Assembly (NCBI GenBank): GCA_934140005.1
Contig: CAKPBB010000002.1
Coordinates: forward strand, 1 to 64,000
DNA: 64,000 nucleotides
Direction: 5' to 3'
DNA from: an uncultured Clostridia bacterium
Lineage (GTDB): Bacteria > Bacillota > Clostridia > TANB77 > CAG-508
The translations under genes and the position numbers were made by a program. Shown in pieces: positions 53,544-63,560 of this stretch. Each line of letters begins with the position of its first letter. Positions within the stretch are counted from its first letter, which is position 1. A model generated the notes under the pieces. It was not told the DNA's origin. It saw only the letters and a program-made list of their open reading frames with translations, and did not search any database.

Positions 53544-54848
53544 TTATCTATTTGGTCCATCAAAATGTCCACCATAATGAACTATAGTTTCATCATATCC
53601 ATCTGATTTTTTATCTTCCTTGTCTTCTTCCATTTCTTCTGTAATTTTATCTTGTTTATTTTGTAATTCTTCTTGAAAACGATCTAATGTAACTCCTGTT
53701 TGTCTTTCAAGAACATCCATAGCAGCATTAGCATTTTCATAAGCACTTCTAATTTCTTCTGGACTATTTGCATGTTCCAAATTAATTTGCCAAGTTTCTC
53801 TTATAGCTTTTATTTGTTCTTGAACATTCATTTTATCTAAATCTGTTAATCTAGAATTTATTGGTTCTTCATCTAAATTGATTCTAACAACTTGTCCCTC
53901 TTCAAATTCATATTCTACAACAAGTTCCTCATGAACATTAACTTTTGAATTTTCTACTGTTGCACCAAACTTACTACTTGGTTCAATTCTTCTTGAAAGT
54001 TCTTCATCATATCTTCCTGTTTTGTCAACTCTATCACCTTGCACCAATATATTTTTATTTTTTTCTAATCCTTCTCTAAGTTGTAATACAACAACGTTTC
54101 CACCACTTACTGCTAAATTTTCTCCCTCAAGAGATTTCGTAAGTGAATGAGGATTTCTAACCAATACAGCTGTTTTTAACATATATAGCTCAACACCTGC
54201 TTTTTCGCAAGCTTGTTCAATCTCACCTTTATATTCTTCTGGAATCTCTTGTTCTTCTGACTTTTCTTCTTTTTCTTCCTTATTTACGTTTTTTTCATCA
54301 TATAAAACACTGCTGTCTTTTCTCTTTACCTCATCTAGTGCTTCTTTTGGATTGTCAGCAACAATTTTTTCTCCCTTTGCATTCTTCTCAGCAAGTTCAT
54401 CTAATGATTTTACATCTAAAACTCGGTCTAATGTTCTAGCATCAATTGCTCCTTCTAAAGCTTTTTTATTGTCATTTAATCTACTATTTAATTTTTCGGT
54501 AAGCTTAAATGACTCTGGTGCTTCTTTTCCATCTATTGTAAGTGCCATAACAGCTAAATCTCTACCAGTTGAATCTACTATTAAATTCATTTTAAAAGAA
54601 CTTCCGTCAGCTCTTGTTACATCTATAGGTACAACATACGTACGCTTATTTCTTTTACTATCAATTACATCTTGTGAAACAGGATGTTCTAGTCTATTTC
54701 TTTCTAAATATGCTGATAATGTAGAAACATTTTGAGTATCAACAATTCCGCCAAATTTCTTTAAATTATCTGACTTCTCCCAAGTAATCGCTGAAACAAA
54801 AGCTTGTTCAATATTGCTTAATCCAGTCATAATATGCTTTTCAGCCAT
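53544..54848 (-). CDS. Unrecognised acidic cytoplasmic protein
   Basis: The 434-residue protein has no signal peptide or membrane helix. The N-terminal part (1-130) looks globular (YVVPIDVTRADGSSFKMNLI). The region about 180-210 is strongly acidic-basic (NVNKEEKEEKSEEQEIPEE), and the C-terminus is charged and helical. Start codon has GGAAGG upstream. I cannot assign a family. It lies between glmM and the small membrane protein, with no operon partner that hints at a role. Confidence 0.65.
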   Translation of the reverse strand: MAEKHIMTGLSNIEQAFVSAITWEKSDNLKKFGGIVDTQNVSTLSAYLERNRLEHPVSQDVIDSKRNKRTYVVPIDVTRADGSSFKMNLIVDSTGRDLAVMALTIDGKEAPESFKLTEKLNSRLNDNKKALEGAIDARTLDRVLDVKSLDELAEKNAKGEKIVADNPKEALDEVKRKDSSVLYDEKNVNKEEKEEKSEEQEIPEEYKGEIEQACEKAGVELYMLKTAVLVRNPHSLTKSLEGENLAVSGGNVVVLQLREGLEKNKNILVQGDRVDKTGRYDEELSRRIEPSSKFGATVENSKVNVHEELVVEYEFEEGQVVRINLDEEPINSRLTDLDKMNVQEQIKAIRETWQINLEHANSPEEIRSAYENANAAMDVLERQTGVTLDRFQEELQNKQDKITEEMEEDKEDKKSDGYDETIVHYGGHFDGPNR

Positions 54849-54918
54849 ATTACATTCCTTCCTTTCTAAATAATAAATTTAGTTGCAAAAGAATTAAAAT
54901 TCTTTTGCAATTTTTTAT

Positions 54919-56280
54919 CTATTTTAATTTTTTCTCTATTAAATTTGCTAATTCTGTAGCTCTTTTAGTTATATATTCTTGATTTTCTCCTTCTATCATA
55001 ACACGAACCTTTGGCTCTGTGCCTGAAGGTCTGATTAGCACTCTTCCATTACCTGCAAATTCTTTTTCAAGTTTTTCAATATTCTCCAATATTTCTTTGT
55101 CTTCTTTATATAATAATTTTTTTTCACTTGAAACTTTGGCATTTATTAAAACTTGTGGATATAAATTTATTATTTTTCTAACTTCTGATGCTTTTTTGTT
55201 TTCTTGTAATATTGCCTTTATTAACATTAAAGATGTTAATATTCCATCTCCTGTTGGATTATAATCTAATAATATAATATGTCCTGATTGTTCTCCACCA
55301 AGATTATATCCATTTTTTAACATTTCTTCTAAAACATATCTATCTCCAACCTTAGTTTGCTTAAAATCTATATGTTCTCTTTCTGTAAATTTATTTAGTC
55401 CTAAATTGCTCATTACAGTAGCAACCAAAGTATCTTTATTTAAAAGTTTTTGTTTTCTTAACATATTAGATAGTATTGCCATAATTACATCACCATCTAT
55501 AAATTCACCTTTTTCATCAACTGCTAAACAACGATCTCCATCACCATCATAAGCAATTCCTAAACTTAAATTTTCTTTTTTTACTAATTCTTCAATTGCT
55601 TCTATATGTGTAGAACCACATTTTTCATTTATGTTAATTCCATCTGGTGAATTATTTATTATTTTATGTGGTATTCCTAATTTTGTATATATTTCATCAG
55701 CTAATTTATATGTAGCTCCATTTGCTGTATCTATACCAACACAAAAACCTTTTGGTAAATTTTTAAATTCATCTTTAAAAATATTAGTAATGAAATTTAT
55801 ATATTCTTCAATATATTCACTTCCATCTGTTGAAACTCCTATTTTATCAGAAACAGCTACCATTTCAGATAATTTATCTGAATCCAAAATTTCTTCAATC
55901 TCTTCTTCAATTTCATCTGGTATTTTCATACCTTTATTACTAAAATATTTTACACCATTAAATTCAAAAGTATTGTGTGAAGCTGAAATTACAACACTTG
56001 CATCAGCATTCATTTTTTTTGTTAAATATGCAACAACCGGTGTTGGCATAACACCTAATAATTTTACATTTGCACCATAACTTAAAAAACCAGCTGTCAT
56101 TGCACTTTCTATTAATGTTCCAGATATTCTTGTATCTCTACCTATTAAAATAGTGGGAATATGATCTGAATGTTTAGAAAGTACATAAGCACCAGCTTTT
56201 GCAACACGAAATACTAAGTCTGGAGTTAATTCTGTATTTGCAATTCTTCTAATGCCATCTGTCCCAAAATATTTTCTCAT
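54919..56280 (-). CDS. glmM: Phosphoglucosamine mutase
   Basis: The 453-residue enzyme converts glucosamine 6-phosphate to glucosamine 1-phosphate for UDP-GlcNAc and peptidoglycan. The phosphoserine is Ser101 in VVISASHNTFEFNG, the metal loop is AYDGDGDRCLAVD, the sugar loop is GGEQSGHIIL, and the phosphate-binding C-terminus is LIRPSGTEPKVRVMIEG. MRKYFGTDGIRRIAN at the start is diagnostic. Confidence 0.97.
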   Translation of the reverse strand: MRKYFGTDGIRRIANTELTPDLVFRVAKAGAYVLSKHSDHIPTILIGRDTRISGTLIESAMTAGFLSYGANVKLLGVMPTPVVAYLTKKMNADASVVISASHNTFEFNGVKYFSNKGMKIPDEIEEEIEEILDSDKLSEMVAVSDKIGVSTDGSEYIEEYINFITNIFKDEFKNLPKGFCVGIDTANGATYKLADEIYTKLGIPHKIINNSPDGININEKCGSTHIEAIEELVKKENLSLGIAYDGDGDRCLAVDEKGEFIDGDVIMAILSNMLRKQKLLNKDTLVATVMSNLGLNKFTEREHIDFKQTKVGDRYVLEEMLKNGYNLGGEQSGHIILLDYNPTGDGILTSLMLIKAILQENKKASEVRKIINLYPQVLINAKVSSEKKLLYKEDKEILENIEKLEKEFAGNGRVLIRPSGTEPKVRVMIEGENQEYITKRATELANLIEKKLK

Positions 56281-56367
56281 TTTCTTCCTCCCAATCGCAT
56301 ATAATTTGCTTTTAATATTATATCTATATATTACTTAAAATTCAATATTTTGTGATAAAATTTAAAG

Positions 56368-56416
56368 AAAAAGTAACTCAAATTGCTATTTTCATGCACC
56401 TTTTGAGCTACTTTTT
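56368..56416. terminator. Terminator between glmM and the Wzc-like kinase gene
   Basis: AAAAAGTAACTCAAA pairs with TTTTGAGCTACTTTTT (one mismatch) over an 18-base loop, and would end the kinase gene transcript on the minus strand. Confidence 0.75.
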
Positions 56417-56423
56417 ATATTTT

Positions 56424-58949
56424 TTAAAACAATTTTGTATTTTTAGTTTTAGGATATAAATTTTCTTCAATATATTCATCTGTTAATTTTGCATTTTCTT
56501 TTTCTTTTGCTTTTTCGTCTTCTTTTTCTTTTCTTAACCTTTCTTGCTCAATTTCCTTTTGTTTTTTTAGTTCTTCTCTTTCCATTCTTAACCTTTCTTG
56601 CTCAATTTCCTTTTGTTTTTTTAGCTCTTCTCTTTCCATTCTTAACTTTTCTTGTTCTGCAATTTTTCTTTTTTGTTTCTTTTCGTATTCCTCTTGCTTT
56701 ATTTTTTGATTTTTTTCAAATTCAATTCTTTTTTCTTCATTAAGCTTTTCTTTTATTTGTTCATGTTCAAATCTTTCTTTAGCTTTTTTCTTGATATATT
56801 CATCATATTTTTTCTTAAATTCTTCTGATTTTGAATCAAATTTATTCTTTGCAATTTTAGCAATATTATTACTTTTTTCTTTTGCTTTGTCTAATTCTTC
56901 TTTTATTTTTTTATTTACTTTTTCAGCAAATTTTTTGCAATTTTCTTTTGCAATTTTTATTTTTTCTTCTCTAATCTTTTTAGCTTGTTCTTTTTCCTTC
57001 GCTTTTCCCTCTTGAATTAATGCCTTAATTTTTTGTTTTTCTTCTTCTCTCGCTTGCTGTTCCTTTAGTTTTTTCTCTTTTTCTTTTAATTTTTCAGCTT
57101 TTAAACTTTCTTTTTCCTTTATTTTTGCTTCTAATTTCTTCTTGTTTTCCTCTTCTAACTTAGCCTTTTCTTCTTGTTTTTTAGCTTGCTCATTTTTTTG
57201 CCTTTCTATTTCTTCTTTTCTTTTTTCTTCTTGTATTTTCTTTTCCATTCCTCGTTGCTTTTTCTGCTCTATTTTTTCGTTTTCGATTTCTTTTTGCTTT
57301 TCTTTTATTTTCTCAACTTTTACAGTTTCTTTTTTATTCATTAGCTCATTTTTTACCTGTTGACTATTAATTTTAATATTCTTATTAGTTTCTAAAAATT
57401 CTGACGAAACTTCTCCTGGAAGAGATGCTATTTTCTTTCTACTCATCAATAATTTCAACTTACTTTTTATACACTTAGTTTTCCAAGCAATCTTGTTCAT
57501 TATTTTATATAGTTTTGCTTTTAAAGATATCTTTCTTCTACTTTTCTCTTCTCTATAATAATAATATTTTGATTCCTTTTTTGAAGAATTAACAGGCATA
57601 CAATTTATACATGTACCAATTATTTTACCACCAACAGCCTCTATATCATTTTTTACCTTTAATAAATCATCTTTTTTCGTTTTATTATATAAAGTAACTA
57701 TTATAGTGCTTTCTAAATTTCTTGCAAGTATTAAAGAATCTGTAATTGGTATAATTGGAGCACCATCAAATATTATTATGTCATAGAAACTTTTTAGATT
57801 TTCAATCAATTCTTGTAATTTTGGTGATGAAAGCAATTCTGATGGATTAGGTGGAACAGAACCAGCAGTAATTAAATTCAAATTTGTAATTTCAGTTTCT
57901 TTAATGTATCTGCCAATATCTTCACTTATTTCCATTCCATTTCTATCCAATCCAGATATATAATTTGACAAACCAATTCCATTTGAAATTTTAAATATTT
58001 CTGCCTGTCTTCCCATTCTCATATCAGAATCTACTAAAATAACTTTTTTTCCAATCTGTGCAAAAGTTATTGCTAAATTAGCTGAAATATAGCTCTTTCC
58101 TTCTGATGGAAAACAACTAGAAACTAAAAATGTTTTTCCTCCTTTAGAATTTGACTTTGAAAATTGTACATTAGTTCTAAAAGTTCTAAAGCTTTCTGAA
58201 ACTAGTGATTTACTCTCTAGATATGTAATAAGCTCATTTTGATTTTGTTTTTTATCTTTTTTCTTTTCTAATGGAATATTAATTAAATTCTTTAATCCGA
58301 TATTTTTTTCTATTTGAATTTCAGATTTTATAGTATTGTCTAATAAATGATATATTAAAACATAAATTCCAGATATTACAACACCAATAAAAATAGCAAT
58401 TACAATATCTTTTATATGATTTATATTATATGGTGTGTTTGATGCAATTGCTTTGTCTATAATGTAAACATTACTTATATTATAAACTTCTTCAACTTTG
58501 CTTGAAAAAACTTTTGCTATTTCGTTTGCTATTTTACTAGCCAATTCACCATCTTCATTTTTTACTGTAATTTCAATAAGTTCTGTATCAGAAATTCTAC
58601 TAACTGATATTGAATTTCTAACACTACTTTCAGTTAAATTCAATTTTAAGTTATCTATAACTTTTTGTATTAAAGTTCTGCTTTTTATTAATTCACTATA
58701 TGTTGAAACTAAATTTGAGTTAATACTAATTTCAGATTGAGTTATTTGATCTGTTGTACTAGTTTTTGTTTCTGAGGTAGAATTATTTATTCTTCCTAAA
58801 ATTAAAGTTGTAGATGCTTCGTATTTAGGTGTTACTAAATAAAAGCTATATATACTTCCTAAAATTGTAGTAACAATAACTATTAACAAAATTATAAGCT
58901 TATTTTTTAAAAATACTGATAATAACTCTTTTAAATCTAGTTCTTCCAT
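56424..58949 (-). CDS. Wzc/CapAB-like chain-length regulator and tyrosine kinase with long coiled-coil tail
   Basis: The ATG at 58949 follows AAGGA; a start 12 codons earlier lacks one. The 841-residue protein begins with a Wzz domain (helices near 20-40 and 180-200; MEELDLKELLSVFLKNK). A BY-kinase domain follows (about 245-460) with Walker A PSEGKSYISANL, Walker A' VILVDSDMRMG and Walker B IIFDGAP. A tyrosine cluster (YYYYREEK) marks the usual autophosphorylated tail. Unusually, about 330 more residues follow (510-841), almost wholly Lys/Glu/Arg coiled coil, with an 18-residue tandem repeat. It should control surface polysaccharide length and export. Most Firmicute versions split the two domains over separate genes. 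Confidence 0.88.
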   Translation of the reverse strand: MEELDLKELLSVFLKNKLIILLIVIVTTILGSIYSFYLVTPKYEASTTLILGRINNSTSETKTSTTDQITQSEISINSNLVSTYSELIKSRTLIQKVIDNLKLNLTESSVRNSISVSRISDTELIEITVKNEDGELASKIANEIAKVFSSKVEEVYNISNVYIIDKAIASNTPYNINHIKDIVIAIFIGVVISGIYVLIYHLLDNTIKSEIQIEKNIGLKNLINIPLEKKKDKKQNQNELITYLESKSLVSESFRTFRTNVQFSKSNSKGGKTFLVSSCFPSEGKSYISANLAITFAQIGKKVILVDSDMRMGRQAEIFKISNGIGLSNYISGLDRNGMEISEDIGRYIKETEITNLNLITAGSVPPNPSELLSSPKLQELIENLKSFYDIIIFDGAPIIPITDSLILARNLESTIIVTLYNKTKKDDLLKVKNDIEAVGGKIIGTCINCMPVNSSKKESKYYYYREEKSRRKISLKAKLYKIMNKIAWKTKCIKSKLKLLMSRKKIASLPGEVSSEFLETNKNIKINSQQVKNELMNKKETVKVEKIKEKQKEIENEKIEQKKQRGMEKKIQEEKRKEEIERQKNEQAKKQEEKAKLEEENKKKLEAKIKEKESLKAEKLKEKEKKLKEQQAREEEKQKIKALIQEGKAKEKEQAKKIREEKIKIAKENCKKFAEKVNKKIKEELDKAKEKSNNIAKIAKNKFDSKSEEFKKKYDEYIKKKAKERFEHEQIKEKLNEEKRIEFEKNQKIKQEEYEKKQKRKIAEQEKLRMEREELKKQKEIEQERLRMEREELKKQKEIEQERLRKEKEDEKAKEKENAKLTDEYIEENLYPKTKNTKLF
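56533..56654 (-). repeat. 54-bp tandem repeat in the kinase tail
   Basis: Two adjacent 54-bp units (56533-56586, 56587-56640) differ at one base and a partial third unit follows. Each encodes 18 residues of coiled coil containing MEREELKKQKEIEQERLR. Confidence 0.85.
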
Positions 58950-58990
58950 TTTTTCTTCCTTATTTTTAAATTTTATTAATTTCAAAACAA

Positions 58991-59029
58991 AAAAGACACA
59001 AATAAAATCTTCCTTTATTTGTATCTTTT
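58991..59029 (-). terminator. Leader terminator before the Wzc-like gene
   Basis: A 16-base stem (AAAAGATACAAATAAA with its near complement, one mismatch) and TTTTTTG on the minus strand. It lies between promoter 59045-59073 and the gene, so it should attenuate the transcript. Confidence 0.65.
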
Positions 59030-59035
59030 GTAATC

Positions 59036-59053
59036 TTCGTGCATATTATATCA
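59036..59053. repeat. Shared 18-bp promoter block, copy 2
   Basis: Identical to 32135-32152; covers the -10 box and first transcribed bases of the Wzc-like gene. Confidence 0.7.
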
Positions 59054-59073
59054 GTGTTTTTTTATAAATTCAA
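59045..59073 (-). promoter_or_regulatory. Promoter of the Wzc-like gene
   Basis: TTGAAT (59068-59073) and TATAAT (59045-59050) on the minus strand with 17 bp between. Confidence 0.72.
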
Positions 59074-59093
59074 GTAATTAATAAAACAAAATA

Positions 59094-59133
59094 AAAAAAG
59101 ACTAATATCAAATTGATATTAGCCGACTTTTTT
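59094..59133 (-). terminator. Terminator of the LPYAG protein gene
   Basis: CTAATATCAA pairs with TTGATATTAG, followed by flanking pairs and a T-run on the minus strand. Confidence 0.75.
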
Positions 59134-59142
59134 AATAATATT

Positions 59143-59532
59143 CTATACATTATAATCTGAAACTTTTTTGTATGCATAAACAGCTGAACCAACAAATATA
59201 ACTGCTAAAACAATAGCTCCTGCTACATTTCCATTTCCAGCATAAGGTAACTTGCTTGTGTTAGCTGTATTTTTTGCAGTATTTACCTTTGAGTTTGTAT
59301 TAGCATAATTGCTAACTGCTGCATTAATAGAACTTTTATTTGTATTAGTATTTGTTGTATTAGTTTTATTTGTACTAATATTTAATGTAGTTGAATTTGT
59401 TGCACTAACATTAAGTGTTACTGAGTTTCCAGTAAGAGATGTTGCATTACTTGTAACATTTCCAAATATTAAAACTAATAAAGCTACAACTACTAAACTA
59501 ACTATCATTTTTTCTTTTTTCATTTTTAACAT
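59143..59532 (-). CDS. Small exported cell-wall protein with LPYAG sorting-like signal
   Basis: The ATG at 59532 follows AGGAG by eight bases. The 129-residue protein has a signal peptide (KMIVSLVVVALLVLIFGNVT), a 60-residue Asn/Thr/Ser repeat-like region (NSTTLNISTNKTNTTNTNTN), then LPYAGN, a hydrophobic helix (VAGAIVLAVIFVGSAVYAY) and a KK-containing tail. That order is a sortase sorting signal with Ala in place of the usual Thr. The low-complexity part suggests a wall-spanning stalk. No sortase gene is in view. It neighbours the Wzc-like kinase. Confidence 0.75.
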   Translation of the reverse strand: MLKMKKEKMIVSLVVVALLVLIFGNVTSNATSLTGNSVTLNVSATNSTTLNISTNKTNTTNTNTNKSSINAAVSNYANTNSKVNTAKNTANTSKLPYAGNGNVAGAIVLAVIFVGSAVYAYKKVSDYNV

Positions 59533-59589
59533 CACCCAATCTCCTATACTTATTATTAAAAATTTAACTCTTTTTATACATCTATAACT

Positions 59590-59617
59590 ATTATAGCATA
59601 AAGATTTTCTTTTTCAA
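59590..59617 (-). promoter_or_regulatory. Promoter of the LPYAG protein gene
   Basis: TTGAAA (59612-59617) and TATAAT (59590-59595) on the minus strand, 16 bp apart. Confidence 0.65.
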
Positions 59618-59697
59618 GTTTTTTCTATACATTTTTCATTACATTTCTACATAATTTTAATTACATTTTGGTAACATTATATACAATTTTGTAATTT

Positions 59698-60795
59698 TTA
59701 AACATTAAATCTAAATAAAACTATATCTCCATCTTGCATTATATAATCTTTGCCTTCTGAACGAACTAAACCTTTTTCTTTAGCTTGTACCATTGAATTA
59801 TTAGCTTTTTCTGTCAAATCTTTAAAAGATATTACTTCAGCTTTTATGAATCCTCTTTCTATATCTGAATGAATTTTTCCAGCAGCTTGTGGAGCTTTAG
59901 TGCCTTTTTTTATAGTCCAAGCTCTAACTTCTGGTTCTCCCGCTGTTAGGAAACTCATTAATCCTAATAAATCATAACTTGCTTTAATTAATTTATCAAG
60001 ACCAGATTCTTTTAACCCAAGTGCTTCTAACATTTCTTTTTTATCTTCGTCTTCTAAAGAACTTAATTCTTCTTCGATTTTTACACAAAGAGGAATAACT
60101 TCAGCATTTTCTTCTTTAGCATATTCTTTCACTTTTTGTACATTTTCATTTTTATCTGGATCTGCTAAATCTTCTTCTGAAACATTAGCAACATACATAA
60201 TAGGCTTCATTGTTAATAAAAAACTTTCTTTTAGCACATCTCTTTCTTCATCTGTGTAATCCAACGTTCTAGCAGATTTACCGTTTTCTAGAGCTTGTTT
60301 TACTTTTTCTAAGGTATCAATTTCGAATTGATATTTTTTATCCCCTTTAACAAGTTTTTTTGCTCTTTCTAATCTCTTATCTACTGTTTCCATATCTGCA
60401 AAAATTAATTCTAAATTAATAGTATCAATATCTCTAATTGGTGAAATTGAACCATCAACATGAACTATATTTGAATCTTCAAAACAACGTACAACTTCTA
60501 ATATACTATCTACTTCTCTAATATGAGATAAGAATTTATTTCCTAAACCCTCACCTTTACTTGCTCCTTTAACTAAACCTGCAATATCAACAAATTCAAC
60601 AACTGCTTTTGTTATTTTCTGTGGTTTATATATTTCTGCAAGTTTGTCTATTCTTTCGTCTGGAACAGCTACAACACCAACATTTGGTTCAATAGTACAA
60701 AAAGGATAATTTGCACATTCAGCACCAGCTTTTGTTATACTATTAAATAATGTACTTTTTCCTACATTTGGAAGTCCTACAATTCCTATTTTCAT
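59698..60795 (-). CDS. ychF: Ribosome-binding ATPase/GTPase YchF
   Basis: The ATG at 60795 gives [18 protein letters not shown], the standard start; a frame start 23 codons upstream adds no conserved residues. The 365-residue protein has the G1 motif [26 protein letters not shown] (switch II), a coiled coil, and the C-terminal TGS domain ([21 protein letters not shown]). YchF binds ribosomes and hydrolyses ATP better than GTP. Confidence 0.96.
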   Translation of the reverse strand: MKIGIVGLPNVGKSTLFNSITKAGAECANYPFCTIEPNVGVVAVPDERIDKLAEIYKPQKITKAVVEFVDIAGLVKGASKGEGLGNKFLSHIREVDSILEVVRCFEDSNIVHVDGSISPIRDIDTINLELIFADMETVDKRLERAKKLVKGDKKYQFEIDTLEKVKQALENGKSARTLDYTDEERDVLKESFLLTMKPIMYVANVSEEDLADPDKNENVQKVKEYAKEENAEVIPLCVKIEEELSSLEDEDKKEMLEALGLKESGLDKLIKASYDLLGLMSFLTAGEPEVRAWTIKKGTKAPQAAGKIHSDIERGFIKAEVISFKDLTEKANNSMVQAKEKGLVRSEGKDYIMQDGDIVLFRFNV

Positions 60796-60914
60796 TTTTA
60801 AATCATTCCTTTCGATTAAAGACATAATTAAAATGAATAAATTTCCATTTTGGATATTATTCATTTTTATTTATTACATTAAAATAATAATGTTTATATT
60901 TCATTAAATTAAAA

Positions 60915-60990
<76 letters not shown>

Positions 60991-60995
60991 TTATT

Positions 60996-61640
60996 TTATT
61001 CTTCTCCATTTGAAATACACCTAATAGCTTTTTTTCTAATTCTTTGTATTGCATTATCAACAGCTTTCACTTGTGAATCTAATTTACTAGCAATACTTAC
61101 ATAAGATTCTCCTTGAACATAAAAATCAAGTACCTTCCTTTCAAAGTTACTTAAATTTTTATCTATTTTGCTTTCAACATCTTCGAAATATTCTCTTTTT
61201 GTTATTGTTTCAAGTGGATCTTCTACAAGCTTGGTATCCAAAATATCAATAACAGCTGTTTCATCATTTTCATCATATGCAGAGGTATTTAAAGAAAAAG
61301 ATGAATTTAGAGGTATATGTTTTTGTCTGTTTGAAGTCTTTATTGCAGTAATTAATTGTCTTTCAATGCATAAATTAGCAAATGTTTTAAAAGAATTTTG
61401 TTTATCTAAGTCAAAAGATTGGACAGCTTTATATAATCCTATCATTCCTTCTTGAATCATATCTTCTTTTTCTGCTCCAATTATAAAAAACTTATTTGCT
61501 TTCATAGTAACAATATCATTATACTTCTCTAGCAAAAAATCAAGTGCATTTTTTTCGCCCAAACGCACCTTTTTAATAATTTCTTCATCTGTTAAATTAA
61601 AATATTCACTTTTAAAAGAAAATATTTCTTTATTTGACAT
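60996..61640 (-). CDS. sigH: RNA polymerase sigma factor SigH (Spo0H type)
   Basis: The ATG at 61640, preceded by GGAGG, gives a 214-residue sigma-70 family protein. Region 2 has LLEKYNDIVTMKANKFFIIGAEKEDMIQEGMIGLYKAV, quoted here as the blocks EDMIQEGMIGLYKAV and FANLCIERQLITAI; region 4 has YVSIASKLDSQVKAVDNAIQRIR. SigH directs early sporulation and stationary-phase genes in Bacillus and Clostridia. In the standard Firmicute order it lies by tRNA or rlmB genes. This supports a spore-forming lineage. Confidence 0.92.
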   Translation of the reverse strand: MSNKEIFSFKSEYFNLTDEEIIKKVRLGEKNALDFLLEKYNDIVTMKANKFFIIGAEKEDMIQEGMIGLYKAVQSFDLDKQNSFKTFANLCIERQLITAIKTSNRQKHIPLNSSFSLNTSAYDENDETAVIDILDTKLVEDPLETITKREYFEDVESKIDKNLSNFERKVLDFYVQGESYVSIASKLDSQVKAVDNAIQRIRKKAIRCISNGEE

Positions 61641-61674
61641 TAACACTGTTCCTCCTAATGCTGTATATAGTGGT

Positions 61675-61703
61675 ATTATATGTAGAAAACACTGTAAAGT
61701 CAA
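61675..61703 (-). promoter_or_regulatory. Promoter of sigH
   Basis: TTGACT (61698-61703) and TATAAT (61675-61680) on the minus strand, 17 bp apart, about 28 bp before the ribosome site. Confidence 0.75.
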
Positions 61704-61723
61704 TACTTTTCAAAAATAATTCA

Positions 61724-61768
61724 CAAAAAAAATTGTGAAGAACTAAAAAAATTCTTCACAACTTTTTT
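61724..61768 (-). terminator. Terminator of rny
   Basis: TTGTGAAGAA pairs with TTCTTCACAA around a nine-base loop; T-run on the minus strand. It lies just past the rny stop and before the sigH promoter. Confidence 0.85.
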
Positions 61769-61769
61769 A

Positions 61770-63314
61770 TTATTTAGCATAATCTATTACTCTTGATTCT
61801 CTAATTACATTTACTTTTATTTGACCTGGATATTCCATTTCATTTTCAACTCTTTTAGCTACTTCTCTAGCCATTATTACCATTTCATTGTCATTTACTT
61901 TATCTGGTTTTACAATTAGACGAACTTCACGTCCTGCTTGAATTGCAAATGATTTTTCAACTCCATCAAATGAATTTGCTATTTCTTCAAGTTTTTCAAG
62001 CCTCTTTATATATGACTCTAAAGTTTCTCTTCTTGCACCTGGTCTTGAAGCTGAAATAGCATCAGCAGCTTGTACTAAAACTGCTTCTATTGATAAAGGT
62101 TCTACATCTCCATGGTGTGCTTCAACTGCATTGATTACTAATGGATTTTCTTTATATTTTTTCAAAATATCAACACCAATTTCAACATGTGTACCTTCCA
62201 TATCATGGTCTAAAGCTTTTCCAATATCATGTAATAATCCTGCTCTTCTAGCTAATTTTGAATTAACTCCTAATTCATCAGCCATTATTCTTGCTAGATT
62301 TGAAACTTCTATAGAATGGTTCAATACATTTTGACCATAACTTGTCCTATATTTTAGTTTACCTATTAATTTTATTAGGTCAGGATGTAAATTATTAACT
62401 CCAGTTTCTAAAACAGCTCTTTCTCCTTCTTCTTTGATTATAGCTTCAACTTCTTCTTTTGATTTTTCAACCATTTCTTCAATTTTGGCTGGATGAATTC
62501 TTCCATCATCAATCAATTTTTCTAAAGTAAGTCTTGCCACTTCTCTTCTAAGTGGATCGAATCCAGAAATAATAACAGCTTCTGGTGTATCATCAATTAT
62601 AAGATCGATTCCAGTAAGAGTTTCTAATGTTTTAATATTTCTGCCCTCTCTACCAATAATTCTTCCTTTCATTTCATCATTTGGAAGTGATACTACTGAT
62701 ACTGTTGTTTCAGAAGTATGATCTGCTGCACACTTTTGTATTGCAAATCCAATAATTTCTCTAGCATTTTTCATAGCATCTTCTTTTGCTTTGGCATCTG
62801 CTTCTCTAATTATAGCGGCTTTTTCTGCTGTTATTTCTTTTTCTAAATCATTTAGTAATTGTTCTTTAGCTTGTTCTTCAGTTAAACCAGAAATTCTTTG
62901 TAATTCTTGTTTTTCACTTTCAACTAAATTAACCAATTCTTGTTTTTTCTCTTCGTTTTCAGCAAATTTTCTTTCTAAATCTTTTTCTTTTCCATCATAA
63001 GCCATTGCTCTTTTTTCAAGATTTTCTTCTTTTTGAATTAATCTCTTTTCTTGTACTTGGATGTCGCCTCTTCTTTCTTTTATCTCTTGATCTAATTCAT
63101 TTCTTATTTGTAAAACTTCCTCTTTTGCCTTAATCAACTCTTCTTTTTTCATGTTTTCGGCTTCTATTTTTACATTTTCTAATAATCTTCTTGCTTCGCT
63201 TTCTGCACTTTGAATTTTAGACTCTGCAATTTTTTTTCTAATATATACTCCAACCGGTATAAAAATTACAGCTGAGATTAAGAAAGTGGCAATAATACTT
63301 AAAACTATTTCCAT
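61770..63314 (-). CDS. rny: Ribonuclease Y
   Basis: The ATG at 63314 is nine bases after GAGG; one two codons upstream is also possible. The 514-residue protein has an N-terminal membrane helix ([20 protein letters not shown]), a coiled coil (30-200), a KH domain with [19 protein letters not shown], and an HD domain with [16 protein letters not shown]. RNase Y starts mRNA decay at the membrane in Firmicutes. Confidence 0.96.
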   Translation of the reverse strand: MEIVLSIIATFLISAVIFIPVGVYIRKKIAESKIQSAESEARRLLENVKIEAENMKKEELIKAKEEVLQIRNELDQEIKERRGDIQVQEKRLIQKEENLEKRAMAYDGKEKDLERKFAENEEKKQELVNLVESEKQELQRISGLTEEQAKEQLLNDLEKEITAEKAAIIREADAKAKEDAMKNAREIIGFAIQKCAADHTSETTVSVVSLPNDEMKGRIIGREGRNIKTLETLTGIDLIIDDTPEAVIISGFDPLRREVARLTLEKLIDDGRIHPAKIEEMVEKSKEEVEAIIKEEGERAVLETGVNNLHPDLIKLIGKLKYRTSYGQNVLNHSIEVSNLARIMADELGVNSKLARRAGLLHDIGKALDHDMEGTHVEIGVDILKKYKENPLVINAVEAHHGDVEPLSIEAVLVQAADAISASRPGARRETLESYIKRLEKLEEIANSFDGVEKSFAIQAGREVRLIVKPDKVNDNEMVIMAREVAKRVENEMEYPGQIKVNVIRESRVIDYAK

Positions 63315-63427
63315 AATCATTTACCTCTTTCTATTAAATTTTCAATGTACAACTAAATTATTTTATAAACATATTCATTTTTATATAATTATAATTTATA
63401 TTGTAATGTATTTATTAATACATCTTT

Positions 63428-63456
63428 ATTTTATATGTATTATGGTAAACTGTCAA
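63428..63456 (-). promoter_or_regulatory. Promoter of rny
   Basis: TTGACA (63451-63456) and TAAAAT (63428-63433) on the minus strand, 17 bp apart; leaves an untranslated leader of about 105 bases. Confidence 0.65.
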
Positions 63457-63494
63457 GAAGTTTTATTATATTTCTTAATATTTTCTCTCAATAT

Positions 63495-63531
63495 AAAAAA
63501 GAAGAAAAGCTTTGACTTAAACTTTTCCTCT
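63495..63531 (-). terminator. Terminator of the xer-type gene
   Basis: AGGAAAAG pairs with CTTTTCTT on the minus strand, followed by CTTTTTT. Confidence 0.7.
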
Positions 63532-63560
63532 ATTTATAAATTTTATTACAATTAGCTCTT

